From the NCBI GenBank assembly GCA_026119855.1, contig JAOWBW010000221.1, positions 744,001 through 808,000 of the forward strand: a DNA stretch of 64,000 nucleotides, read 5' to 3'. This stretch comes from Campanula takesimana. Taxonomy: Eukaryota; Streptophyta; Magnoliopsida; Asterales; Campanulaceae. This document shows positions 53,560 through 64,000 of the stretch, one piece after another; positions within the stretch are counted from its first letter, which is position 1, and each line of letters starts with the position of its first letter. Position numbers and translations under genes: made by a program. Under the pieces are notes generated by a model. The model had not been told where the DNA came from. It saw nothing but the letters and a program-made list of their open reading frames with translations, and searched no databases.

Positions 53560-55340
53560 CTATCTAGGTTACCTACCCATCATTGCGATCCATTTGGGCC
53601 TACCCTTCATCTCGACCCGCTTTGGTCAAAATCCCACCATCCTTTGGCCTCTTAGGACAATCTTATCTACCTTTGACCTCCTAGGTCAACCTTTGACCCC
53701 TGGGTCAACCTTACCTACCTTTGACCTCCTAGGTCAACCTTCGACCACCTAGGTCAACCTTCCCAACCTTTGACCCCCAAGGTCAACCTTATCTACCTTT
53801 GACCTCTTAAGCCAACCTTTGACCCCCTAGGTCAACATTTGACCTCCTAGGTCAACCTTACCACCCTTTGACCTCTTAGGCCAACCTTTGACCCCCTAGG
53901 TCAACCTTTGACCTCCTAGGTCAACCTTACCACCCTTTGACCTCTTAGGCCAACCTTTGACCCCCTAGGTCAATCTTATCCGTTTAAGTCAACCTTTGAC
54001 CCCCTAGGTCAATCTTATCCGTTTAAGTCAACCTTTAGGTCAACCTTACCTACCTTTGACCTCCTAGGTTAACATTTGACCCCCTAGGTCAACCTTACCT
54101 ACCTTTGACCTCCTAGGTCAACTTTGACCACCTAGGTCAACCTTCCCAACCTTTGACCTCCAAGGTCAACCTTATCTACCTTTGACCCCTTAAGCCAACC
54201 TTTGACCCCCTAGGTCAACCTTTGACCTCCTAGGTCAACCTTACCACCCTTTGACCTCTTAGGCCAACCTTCGACCCCCTAGGTCAATCTTATCCGTTTA
54301 AGTCAACCTTTGACCCCCTAGGTCAATCTTATCCGTTTAAGTCAACCTTTGACCCCCTAGGTCAACCGTACCAACCTTTGATCTCTTAGGTCTACCTTTG
54401 ACCCCCTAGGTCAACTTTATCCGCTTTTGACCTCTTAGGTCTACCCTTGACCTCCTAGGTCAACCTTATCACCCTCGACCTCTTAGGTCACCCCTCGACC
54501 TCTTAGGTCAACCCTTGACCGCCTAGGTCAACTTTATCCGCCTCCGACCTCTTAGGTCAACCCTTGACCTCCTAGGACAACCTTATCATATTTAACCCCC
54601 TAGGTAAACTTTATCGTCTTTGACCTCTTAGGTCAACCTTTGACCCCATAGGTCATTCTCATCCGCCTTTGACCTCTTAGGTCAACCTCATCCACCTTTG
54701 ACCTCTTAGGTCTACCCTTGGACCCCTCGGTCAACATTATCACCCGTTGACCTCTTAGGTCAACCTTTGACCTCCTAGGTCAACCCAATCACCTTCGACC
54801 TCTTAGGTCAAACTTGGACTCCTAAGTCAACCTTATCCGCTATTGACCTCTTAGGTCAATCTTTGGTCCCATAGGTGAACCCAATTACCTTTGGTCCTAA
54901 CCCGCTTAGGTCAAACCGTCATCTTGACCCACCGTCGTCCAGACCAACCTAGGTCAACCCGTTTAGGTACACACACCATCCTTGACCCATTTAGGTCAAC
55001 CTGCCCGTCTTAGGTTAAAACTACCCCTTCACCTTTGACCCGCCAAGGTCACCCCGTGACCCGCTTAGATCGACTTACCTATCTTGGATCCATCTAGGTC
55101 AATCTCCAACCTTCCTTAATCCACCAACCCGAATAGGTCAACCTTAGACCCGCCTAGGTCAAACCATGTCCATCTCGCTTAGATCATCCCATAGGCAAAC
55201 CGCTACAACCCGCTATCTTGATTCATCCACCATATAGGTCAATCCAACCCTTCTCATTTAGGTCGACCTATCCTTTACCCATCTAGGTCAACCCACCATT
55301 ATCGTCGCATCCTAGCTTGAACCACTTCTTGTCTCAAACC
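53560..55340 (+). repeat. D array 2: TTGACCT-N3-AGGTCAA units
   Basis: Counterpart of C 31905-33660. The same unit, but a different higher-order arrangement (for example repeated CTTATCCGTTTAAGTCAACC blocks near 53970-54340), so the arrays have turned over independently. Confidence 0.83.
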
Positions 55341-55492
55341 TTAGGTAAAATTTAGGTCAAACCATACCTTACTCAATCAAAACCAACTCCTATAGGTCTT
55401 CCTCACCTATGCTTGACCAAGGACCGAGTCATCTCCCTCTTTTTGACCCCTATGGTCATCTCTCACCTCTTTTTAAAAGTCTAACTTGATTC

Positions 55493-55575
55493 GAACTACG
55501 GCGACTTGAGCCTCTTATTGTGTGGGACCTCTCCCTCATGATAAGGGGAACGTAGGCAACTTCGGCCCGGTCAAA
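55493..55575 (+). other. Pseudoknot motif M1, D pre-gag copy
   Basis: As C 33768; GACC is changed to GACT, weakening the crossing helix at one pair. Confidence 0.58.
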
Positions 55576-55725
55576 CTTTCATTTTTTTACCAAAATGCAT
55601 TTCAAAAATGTGGAGACCGACTCTTTTCCAAGAAATCATTTTTATAACGATGCCTTATCATTAAATACGAATCTAATTTAATTCAACTAAGAGGCTTAAC
55701 TCTTTCATGACTAGAGTTCTGCATC

Positions 55726-56406
55726 ATGTCGGCTGCAAGGAACATCGAAGTTGCAACTGAAGCTGCTACCCAAGATCCCGAGACAATCCTCTACACCGGT
55801 ACTGCTCTCAGTAAGCAAGCATCCCACTTCGAAGCCATCCTCGATGAACAAGCAATCCACTTTAAAGCCATTCTCAACGAGCAAGCAACACACTTTCAGA
55901 AGGAGATGCATAAGACCCTAAGAGATATCGAGAGGCTCCATTTGTCTGACATTCGTGGTGTTTATGATTACCTCAATCGAATTCTCCCTCTTGCTCAATG
56001 TCAACACCCGTACGCTCCTCAAATGTACGGGCCGCCACAGACTGTCCCCGTCGGGATGCCCCCTATGACTACTCATCAACAAGGGGTGCCGGTACCTAAA
56101 TTACCCTCAAAGACAGTTCGTGAAAGGAAGGACGAGCGCGAATTCGACGACTTGGGCAAACTCTTCAAAAGTCTAGTTCAAGCCGGCAAGTTGTCTCCTT
56201 TATTCAATTATGAACCAAGTAGGGTGAAGCAAGGCTTGGATCCCTCCAAACACTGCCAATACCACCAGTACATTGGACATGACACCGAAGATTGCCTCCA
56301 ATTGAGGAGAAAGATTCAAATCCTCATTAACAGCGGAGTCATCACCCGCCAACGGAATACATGGGCATGGGCAAAAGAGGAAATTGGGGCTACCTCCTTT
56401 AAATAA
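55726..56406 (+). CDS. gag: Gag-like zinc-knuckle protein of element D
   Basis: 226 codons, intact, about 94% identical by eye to C's protein. A 12-bp in-frame deletion after EFDD removes four residues. The three 11-residue coiled-coil repeats (31-63) and the C-x2-H-x4-H-x4-C knuckle are unchanged. It has the same start context and the same neighbours as in C (M1 upstream, M2 pair downstream). The main gag domain and all pol domains are missing. Role inferred as RNA-binding helper of a Z-like Gag; not proven. Keeping the frame through an indel suggests, but does not show, constraint. Confidence 0.8.
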   Translation: MSAARNIEVATEAATQDPETILYTGTALSKQASHFEAILDEQAIHFKAILNEQATHFQKEMHKTLRDIERLHLSDIRGVYDYLNRILPLAQCQHPYAPQMYGPPQTVPVGMPPMTTHQQGVPVPKLPSKTVRERKDEREFDDLGKLFKSLVQAGKLSPLFNYEPSRVKQGLDPSKHCQYHQYIGHDTEDCLQLRRKIQILINSGVITRQRNTWAWAKEEIGATSFK

Positions 56407-57318
56407 AAGAAAAGAAAAGGGTCATTCAGTCTTCGTAGGTTCTAGAGTGTCCTTAGTCAAAAGTCCACCTTGGACGATTTTTGTTTCTTTAAGTAAAAGT
56501 CCACCCCGGATTAGTCGTTTTTCTTTCAAATAATAAAAGAGTCTTTATTTCTTTTCTCTCTAGACTTGAGACATAATCTTGCATAAATCAATTCCATGAA
56601 AATTGTCTTATTCACCATTTTCGCTTGATTGCTATATCTTTATATGATGAATTAATCTTAATCTTACTCATTAATGACGACTCATTAAAAGGTAAATGGA
56701 CCCACAAACCATCCACATAATTAAGTAAACGATTAATCTTAAAATAACAAATGCTTCGATCAATTGGGATGAACGAATCACTTTCTCTTCTCTCTACATT
56801 CTACCCCCATACACTCTCTATATACACTTCCCCCTGTGTACACCCTCCATATACCTATCCATATAATACCCGCTATACACTCACCCCGTGTACATTCTTC
56901 ACGAATACTCTCTACATACACCTTCTCCCATACACCTCCCGTCTCACCATTAAACCCCTTTTCCACACGGTCATGTAAAGAAATAGACTGCGATTGCTCA
57001 TCATCAGGCACCCATGCTGCCACGATTCAAGAGGGATGTTTCTCCCATTCATGAGTATTACATGCCGATACACTGAGGTTGTCTGTATTCCATCACAAAT
57101 GCCAAGTGGACGAAGTTGTTTATACCATTCATAGGTGCCACGTGACGATCCGATGGAGCTCCGTCGATGAAGGACAAGGGGCTACGATGCCCGCCGCCAG
57201 CAAAAGGCCGCTTTAACTACAAGGAAGTTACCTCGCAATCGAGAGAGGCGAAATCAAACTAGGGGCTTGTCTTGCCAAATGTTTCATGTACAAATATAAA
57301 AAAAATAAAAAATATATG
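56407..57318 (+). other. D non-coding segment after gag
   Basis: Counterpart of C 34672-35553. No gene; TACACTC-rich run near 56810-56940. Confidence 0.45.
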
Positions 57319-57420
57319 GCTCGCTAGGTTGAAACCCAAAAGGGCGACCTAGGCAAAAGTTAGAGCATTGCAAAAAAAGAAGCCCGCTAGGTTGAAAACC
57401 CGAAAGGGCGGCCTAGGCAA
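57319..57420 (+). other. Motif M2, two copies in D
   Basis: 57319-57356 (inner CCC-AAAA-GGG) and 57382-57420 (CCC-GAAA-GGG), both with intact CTAGG/CCTAG arms. Confidence 0.6.
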
Positions 57421-57815
57421 AAAAAAAAGGGTGTGCACAAAGAGATAAAATAAAAAAGAAAAAGAAAATAGAAGGGGCTATCACCATGGAAAAGTAAAAG
57501 TCTCATTTTCTTTTCACCTCAAATGTTCTATTTTCCCTTCTTTCCTTACAAAGTAGATAAACGGCAGCAACCCATGGCAACTACGATGGAGCAATCCACT
57601 GCAACAACTACAAAGGAGTAATCCACCGCAATGAGCTACAAAGAACAACTCACCTCAAACGAACCTCACACCCCTAAACTCAAAACCCAACTTCATCGTC
57701 AACCGGGCAGCCACTCAAAGCCAAACATAACCTACCTTGGGCCAACTTTCTTTCTTTTCTTTCCTCCCACACATACCCACTAAAACCCGACACCATCGTC
57801 AAGCGGGTCATCCCC

Positions 57816-57877
57816 GAACTACGCGGACCTGAGCTCCTCACCTTGAGGAGAACGTAGGTAACCTCCCGGTTCGGTCC
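57816..57877 (+). other. Pseudoknot motif M1, D post-gag copy
   Basis: As C 36052: CTACG/CGTAG, CTCCTC/GAGGAG, GACC/GGTC. Confidence 0.62.
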
Positions 57878-58339
57878 AAAATATACACAACCCACCTCGA
57901 GCCAATTTTCTTTCTCTTCTCTCTTCCCCCATATTTCTACTCCTGACTTCTTCACTCACAATTGATCAAAACATTTATTAATTTGAGGCTACTTGTTTAC
58001 TAATTAACCATAACTCATCAACTAATCAACGAGGTCCATTCTCGAGCAATCAAATGAGAATCCTGAATAAAACAATTTTCAAATGTCTCGACAAGTCTTC
58101 TGTTCTACAATCTAGGAAAGAGCTAAACACTTACTTTCTGTCAAGCAGGGGCTTCCTTCCTTTTATATACAATCAATTGTCCGAAGAGTCAAAATGCGAG
58201 TACTATCCCTCTCTCGCTCTCACTATCACCAAAATGCCCCCGCATGTTTAAACAATTATTTTTCCTTTTTTGAGTCGACTGAATGATTTTCAAAAAAAAA
58301 AAAAAAAAAAAAAAGAGAGAGAGATGACGCAAAAGAGAT

Positions 58340-58380
58340 GCCCGCTAGATTGAAAACCCGAAAGGGCGGTCTAGACAGAA
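58340..58380 (+). other. Motif M2, third D copy
   Basis: CTAGA/TCTAG arms, CCC-GAAA-GGG. Confidence 0.58.
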
Positions 58381-60325
58381 AAAAAGGGTGAGTCTTAAAG
58401 GAGGTAGGATACCCCGCTCTACACCCTTATCGAACTGGGGCTTCCCCAACAGAAAGGGTCGACTATGTGGTTTCCCAGAGAATACCGAGGCGTCAACAAG
58501 GATACACTTAGAATAAGGGCACCCCTCATCGTCAAACTCGGCGTGCGACGACCTATTTGGATTGATTAGAATCATAATTAATTATAAGGCATCTGTATAA
58601 GATCATAACACTTTCATAAAGTTTTCTCCTCCCCGACACTTTGTTTATAAACCCGCACGCTCGGTCTCCACAAAATTGTAAAAACATCCTCGATCCATCT
58701 GAGACCCATCTCCGTGATTCTTGAGTTGACTCGGTCCTTCACCCTATTTCCTACACAATAGGATACCCTTAGGTCCCAACCTACCTGGTTCAAAACCTTA
58801 GGTCCCAAGCCTACCCGGTCAGTCTTGCCTAAGTTACACCATAAACTCTCTAGGTCCCGAGCCTACCCGATCAGTCTTACCTAGGTCCCAAACCTACCCG
58901 GTGAGTCTTACCTACGTTACATCATAACCTCTTAGCTCGACCTTCCGCAAGTTCATAGCATGACCCCTTCGGCCTCAAACCGGTTCTACCCAAAACTTCA
59001 GACCTTAAACCAGTTAACCAAAGCCAAATCCTTAGGGTGACCCATTAGGTCCCGAACCTACCGGTCCCGAGCCTACCCGATCTCCTAGATCTCAAACCTA
59101 CCAACACATACTCGTCCTTACCCTGTCTAAGCCATAGCTCTCTTATCCTCCTCGGTCCAACTTCTAAGGTCCACCCATAGTCTAACCTGTGGAGCGAGCC
59201 CTGAGGGCCCAAGACCATTCGAGTCTACCAAACACCTACCTTTTAAGTCTCTAGCATATCCGATTCACACCTTAGGTCTCAACTCCTAAACCCTTTAGAT
59301 CACAAAACTGTCTACCCTCTAAGTCTATAACCTTAGAGCTCGTCCCTTAGAATCCTTTAGTTCCCAAGCCTTCTCAGTCCAACCAAAACAATGCCATCTA
59401 CACCTACCGTCATACCCAAACCATGGCCCTGCCACTCTTAAACCTAGTGTCACTCCTTAGCTTCAAAAGACTTCCTAGTCTGACCTTCAACCCCTTACGT
59501 CTCTAACCTACTTAATCCAAGCCGAGTCCAAACCTCGCCACCTACAAGGTCCACCCTTGAACTCCATGGATCTCAAACATCGCTCCCCCCAACGAGTCCA
59601 AATCTCAAACCTTGCTCAAGTAGATAGGATCTCCTGCGCACCACGCCATACCATAGGGATCTCAATACCCATCAGGTTAAAACCCATGTCCTTAAACACC
59701 TTTGGTCCCATCCCTAACCTACCTTCGAAATTGCCAAACGAGCTTAGTCACACGCATGACCTCTAAGGCAAAATTAAGTCCTAAGCATACCCAATCCTGT
59801 TAGGCACACTATTGTACTCAAAGCAAAGTCTTGGACACTCGATCCATTTACCTAAAGCGCCAACATGGTCATATATCCAAAACCATTTCCCGCACTTATG
59901 GTTCGCACCTAGCCTAAACTTTCAAACGCTCTAGGATCCAAGCCCGACATGCGTATTAGGTACTAGGATCATCCAATCCCAATCCGTTGCTCCTTGACCG
60001 ACCTCAAGCCTGCTTGGTCCTAACCCATAACGCGGTTTCTCTAGGACAAAAGACTTACCCGCTTGAAAGCCTTATGTCCCAACGCTACCCTACCTAGCCT
60101 TCGATCTCCTAGATCTCACGCCTACCATTCCATTAGGCCCCGGTCTCCTCAACACATGTCTGAGTCTTACCCTAGCTAAACCCTAGCACTCTATCCTAGG
60201 TTTAACCTATCGAGCCTATCCATCCATGAGGTATCAAGCTCACCTGCCCCAAATCGCAACACTCTTAGACCTCAAACTTGCCCGGTCTAAACCAAGACAA
60301 ACCTTCAAATGCTTTCGGTCTCTAA
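58381..60325 (+). repeat. D single-copy block and array 3 (degenerate TAGGTCCCAAACCTA units)
   Basis: To about 58540 a single copy of the block duplicated in C. From about 58755, loose TAGGT/ACCTA hairpin units fading into irregular sequence. No gene. Confidence 0.5.
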
Positions 60326-61450
60326 ACCCTAGTCTCAAACCTAGGTAATCGCCTTCTCTCTAAACCCTAGCCTCGAGCCTAGGTAGTCACCTTCTATCCG
60401 AAGCCTAGCCTTAAACCTAGGTAATCACATTCTCTCAAACCCTAGCCCCAAGCCTAGGTAATTACATCCTTTCAAACCCTAGCCTAAAGCCTAGGAAGTT
60501 ACATCCTTCTTAAACCCTAGCCTTGATCCTAGGTAGTTACACCCTTCCTAAACCCTAGCCTTGATCCTAGGTAGTCACATATCCTCTCTAAACCCTAGCC
60601 TTAAGCCTAGGAAACCACAACATCCCCTTTAACCCTAGCCCAAATTCTAGGGAATTTCCAAAGCCCCGTATGCAACATCATTTCCAAATTCCCGAAACCC
60701 TAGTCTCGAAACCTAGGAAATTTACAATCTCAATTCTCCGTTTTATTGAACCCTAGTCCAAAACCTAGGATACAATGCCCTGTCCAAAACTTAATCAACC
60801 TAGCCTCAGGCCTAGGAAGCCGCATTCGCTCTAAACCCTAGCCTCGAGCCTAGGTAGTCGCATTCGCTCCAAACCCTAGCCTCAAGCCTAGGTAGTCGCA
60901 CTCTTTCTATACCCTAGCCGCAGGGTCTAGGAGACTATATCCTCACTAAACTCTATCATTGAGCCTAGGGTTCAACATTCCCTTCAAACCCTAGTCCTAG
61001 ACCTAGGAAATTCCTTCCTCTTAGTCTCAAAACCTAGGAAGTTTACAATCCTTAACCTTAAAACCTAGCCTAAAGCCTAGGTTACCGCGAATATTTCCAA
61101 GCCATAGTCACCAATCCCGAAAAACGGTGAACCCTAACATCAAGCTTAGTAAACCCTCCACAAAATCAATCCCTTTTCAGCGGTCCCTAGTCTCAAGCCT
61201 AGGAAGTCACAACCTTTCCAACTCCCAGCCTTATGTCTAAAAGCCAACGCCTTTGCTACCTCTGAGCCTACCACAACTCCAAGCCCTAGCCTCCTAGACC
61301 TAGGAAATTCCTAGACCCTAGTCCCAAACCTAGGAGAGTCATGGTCCTTAAAACGCCAGTTTCCAAACCTTTGTTCGAAACCCTAACATCTAGGAAGTTC
61401 CCAAACCTCAACCTTTCCAAGCCCTAGCACTAAGCCTAGGAAACCCACAT
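60326..61450 (+). repeat. D array 4: ACCCTAG...CCTAGG units, with E's empty site
   Basis: Same unit as C array 4. TTAAG at 60601-60605 is the single-copy target that is duplicated around E in C. Confidence 0.8.
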
Positions 61451-61671
61451 TATCTCCAAGACATAATCTAAAGCCCAAGAAGCCGTGACATCTTTGGCAT
61501 CCCTATCTCAAGATTAGGAGATCACCATCTTCCTTATTCCCTTTCCTTAAAAAGCCTTAGGTCCTACCTCTAGGCAACCAAGAAAAATGTCCCTTACCTA
61601 ACACCTTGGTCTCAATGGCTCGTAGCCTCATTCCCTCCTAAATTAGGATAAGCGGAACCCAGATCATGTTT

Positions 61672-61865
61672 AGCAACTCCCCGAGAGTCCATCTCCTTCG
61701 CGTCTCCCTAAGGGTCCTTTGCCCTTGTGACTCACCAAAGAGTCATTTGTGACTCCCCGAGAGTCTATCACCTTTGTGACTCCCCGAGAGTCCATCACCC
61801 TTGTGACTCCCCGAGAGTCTATCACCTTTATGACTCCCCGAGAGTTCATCCCGTTTGCGACTTCA
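61672..61865 (+). repeat. D array 5: GACTC-CCCGA-GAGTC units
   Basis: About seven units, more regular than in C. Confidence 0.75.
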
Positions 61866-62009
61866 TAACAATCCATCATCTTTACCTCCACATGCAAAAT
61901 TTCAGTTTTACCCCTAGTACATTCCCCTTTGTTCATTTCAGGTGCCCTTAGCACTATTTTGACTAATATTCATTACCTTTGGGTACGGGAAGCCTCTTAA
62001 AATTTCCAT

Positions 62010-62765
62010 TGTTCCTAATATTTGCTTAGGATTCGTATGGTTGTAGAGACTTCGGCGCCTCTATGACATACGCATCCTAGATCGATCGCGATGGGCAGAA
62101 GCCTCGGCGTTTCTGTTTGCGAGAGATCCAGCATCTATTATTTTAGCACTTCCTAATATTTGCTTAGGATTCGTATGGTTGTAGAGACTTCGGCGCCTCT
62201 ATGACATACGCATCCTAGATCGATCGCAATGGGCAGAAGCCTCGGCGTTTCTGTTTGCGAGAGATCCAGCATCTATTATTTTAGCACTTCCTAATATTTG
62301 CTTAGGATTCGTATGGTTGTAGAGACTTCGGCGCCTCTATGACATACGCATCCTAGATCGATCGCGATGGGCAGAAGCTTCGGCGTTTCTGTTTGCGAGC
62401 GATCCAGCATTTATTTTAGGATTCGTATGATTGTAGAGACTTCGGCGCCTCTATGACATACGCATCCTAGATCGATCGCGATGGGCAGAAGCCTCGGCGT
62501 TTCTGTTTGCGAGCGATCCAGCATCTATTTTAGGATTCGTATGATTGTAGAGACTTCGGCGCCTCTATGACATACGCATCCTAGATCGATCTCGATGGGC
62601 AGAAGCCTCGGCGTTTCTGTTTGCGAGCGATCCAGCATCTATTTTAGGATTCGTATGATTGTAGAAACTTCGGCGCCTCTATGACATACGCATCCTAGAT
62701 CAATCGTGGTTGGCAGAAGCCTCGGCGTTTCTGTTCGCGAGAGATCCATCATCTATTACTTTAGC
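62010..62765 (+). repeat. D array 6: double-hairpin units
   Basis: About six units; the first three near 137 bp, the later ones about 117-120 bp because the TTTAGCACTTCC spacer is lost while both hairpins are kept. Confidence 0.82.
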
Positions 62766-62956
62766 GCGATCGGCAGGAACCCCGGCGATCCTGATTGCGT
62801 TTACCATTCCATCTTGGGATTATTTAGACAACGTAGTCTTTAATTTTCCCAAATAACTTCATTTCCTAACGAATGTTCGTTCTTCATACAGGATAGTGCC
62901 CGTAGGTTTATTATCCCTAGCAGAAGTCCGATGGCTCGTTTTTCCCTAATCCCTTC

Positions 62957-63178
62957 GAACTACGACCGGCTTGATTCCTCCAAGGATACGTAGGAAACCT
63001 GAAAAGGCTCAGCCACCCAACCGACATGGTCATCTCTCATCCCCAGCAGGTGCATTTTCCCCAGCAGAAAGCGTTGCTCCACATCAGAGGACAATCATCC
63101 TCAATTTCCCCATCAGATTTGAACTACGTTTGGCTTGATTCCCCCGCGGATACGTAGGTCGCCTGTCAAGGTTCAGCC
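62957..63178 (+). other. Two M1b pseudoknot motifs before D's PPT
   Basis: 62957-63014 and 63121-63178, with CTACG/CGTAG and GGCT/AGCC, as in C. Confidence 0.6.
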
Positions 63179-63268
63179 GTTCCCTTACCTTTCATCTGTT
63201 TTGAAACTCATGCTTCAGAACGGTTCCTATTTTTATCGTCGACCCTCCATTGCCTTGCAAGAAGCGTC

Positions 63269-63281
63269 GCCGAGGGGCTAC
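63269..63281 (+). promoter_or_regulatory. D polypurine tract
   Basis: GCCGAGGGGCTAC directly before the 3' LTR. Confidence 0.75.
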
Positions 63282-64000
63282 TGTTAGTACCCGATCTGAA
63301 AATGAGTTTATTAGGGCTTTCCCAAATATACAAGGACTTTATAGGAATTAGAAACCTTGCAAAGACTTGTCCCGGATTCCCAAAAATAGCTCAATGTTCT
63401 AGAAAACATTAAATATGGACATTTAGGGTTGCCTTGTATGAACAGTAAAACCCTAGCTTGAATTTCAAGTCAGCGCGCAACGATGGCCACGCGGCCACTT
63501 TCGCCGCCGCCCTCAATATTGGCCACGCGGCCACATCCGCCCCGGATGTTCTGGACCGTCAGATCTCTCCATCAGTTTCCTATTTAAAGACCTCCCTTGC
63601 CTCATAATAAGGGGGATCCGAATTTGAGAGCTTTCAAGTGACGATTTTGCTCCCAATTAAGTCATTCAAGCCTCCAAAAACACTCTCAAGAATCCCAAGA
63701 AGATCCAAGGTTATTTCTTGCCAACAAAGGTAAGTTTTCTAACTTTTTCTTCATGTTCTTGTCATATTATTAATTTAGATCCATTATATTCATATTCTTA
63801 ATATGTTTATTCATGTGTTCTTCATAATATTCATGTTCCTAACATCTTTATTCATATTTTCTTCATGACATTCATATGCTTCGCATGTTCATTCATATGT
63901 TCTTCATATGTTCATCGTGTTCATAGATTAAAACCTTATTTATGCTATATTTAGGGTTGCGATCTTCATGTTTGCATGTTATTTCATAGCCGATGATGAT
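63282..64000 (+). repeat. D 3' LTR (cut by window end)
   Basis: First 719 bp. Two GGCCACGCGGCC boxes (63485, 63521), TATTTAAA 63591-63598. About four substitutions against the 5' LTR plus one missing 36-bp unit. Confidence 0.88.

Larger units (their letters stand above)
51289..64000 (+). mobile_element. Element D: second copy of the C family (right end outside window)
   Basis: 5' LTR 51289-52441, 3' LTR from 63282. Same order of arrays, motifs and gag-like gene as C, without E. Left flank GGGCC (51284-51288) should recur after the 3' LTR beyond the window. Confidence 0.88.

Overview
The window is plant nuclear DNA, probably from a eudicot, and consists entirely of nested LTR retrotransposons. 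Nothing here looks like a host housekeeping gene, rRNA, tRNA gene or CRISPR array. The main elements have a primer-binding site TGGCGACTCCGCTGGGGA (or one mismatch), the complement of the 3' end of plant tRNA-Arg(ACG). That primer, together with a polyprotein carrying an archaeal-type RNase H, no chromodomain and an antisense gene downstream of integrase, points to the Tat/Ogre side of Ty3/gypsy.

The nest is resolved by LTR ends (TG...CA) and 5-bp target-site duplications. Element Z (plus strand, from before base 1) is the base layer: 5' LTR 1-1133, decayed gag, protease and RT to 7333, and an antisense gene. B (minus strand, 8107-48544, TSD CGTGG) sits inside that antisense gene, so Z resumes at 48545. 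B itself carries A (plus strand, 9649-23073, TSD CGGGG) and C (plus strand, 30016-46243, TSD GCACG). C carries E (39086-42045, TSD TTAAG), which looks like a solo LTR. A close relative of C, element D (51289 to past the window end), is inserted farther along in Z.

A is nearly complete. It has a gag-protease-RT-RNaseH-integrase frame broken by one stop, and a converging antisense gene of DUF7745 / plant-mobile-domain type broken by one stop. C and D are non-autonomous. They share LTR, PBS and leader sequence with Z but keep only the C-terminal part of Gag with a zinc knuckle. B has no recognisable protein gene. Z is probably close to the autonomous parent of C and D, though its own pol is heavily decayed.

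The most unusual content is non-coding. (1) A 55-80 nt motif, copied about 17 times across Z, A, B, C and D and always in element sense, can form an H-type pseudoknot, and its helices covary between copies. (2) A second hairpin motif with a CCC-N4-GGG stem recurs downstream of gag or pol. (3) The bodies of B, C and D are built from successive tandem arrays of short, mutually unrelated units, and nearly every unit is itself an inverted repeat. (4) Each LTR family has its own GC-rich palindrome, usually two or more copies upstream of TATA. In A and Z the same family-specific palindrome also sits upstream of the antisense gene. (5) Every tRNA-Arg-primed LTR repeats the first ten PBS bases inside U5. 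Alignments and counts were made by eye; ages, covariation statistics and family names need computation.
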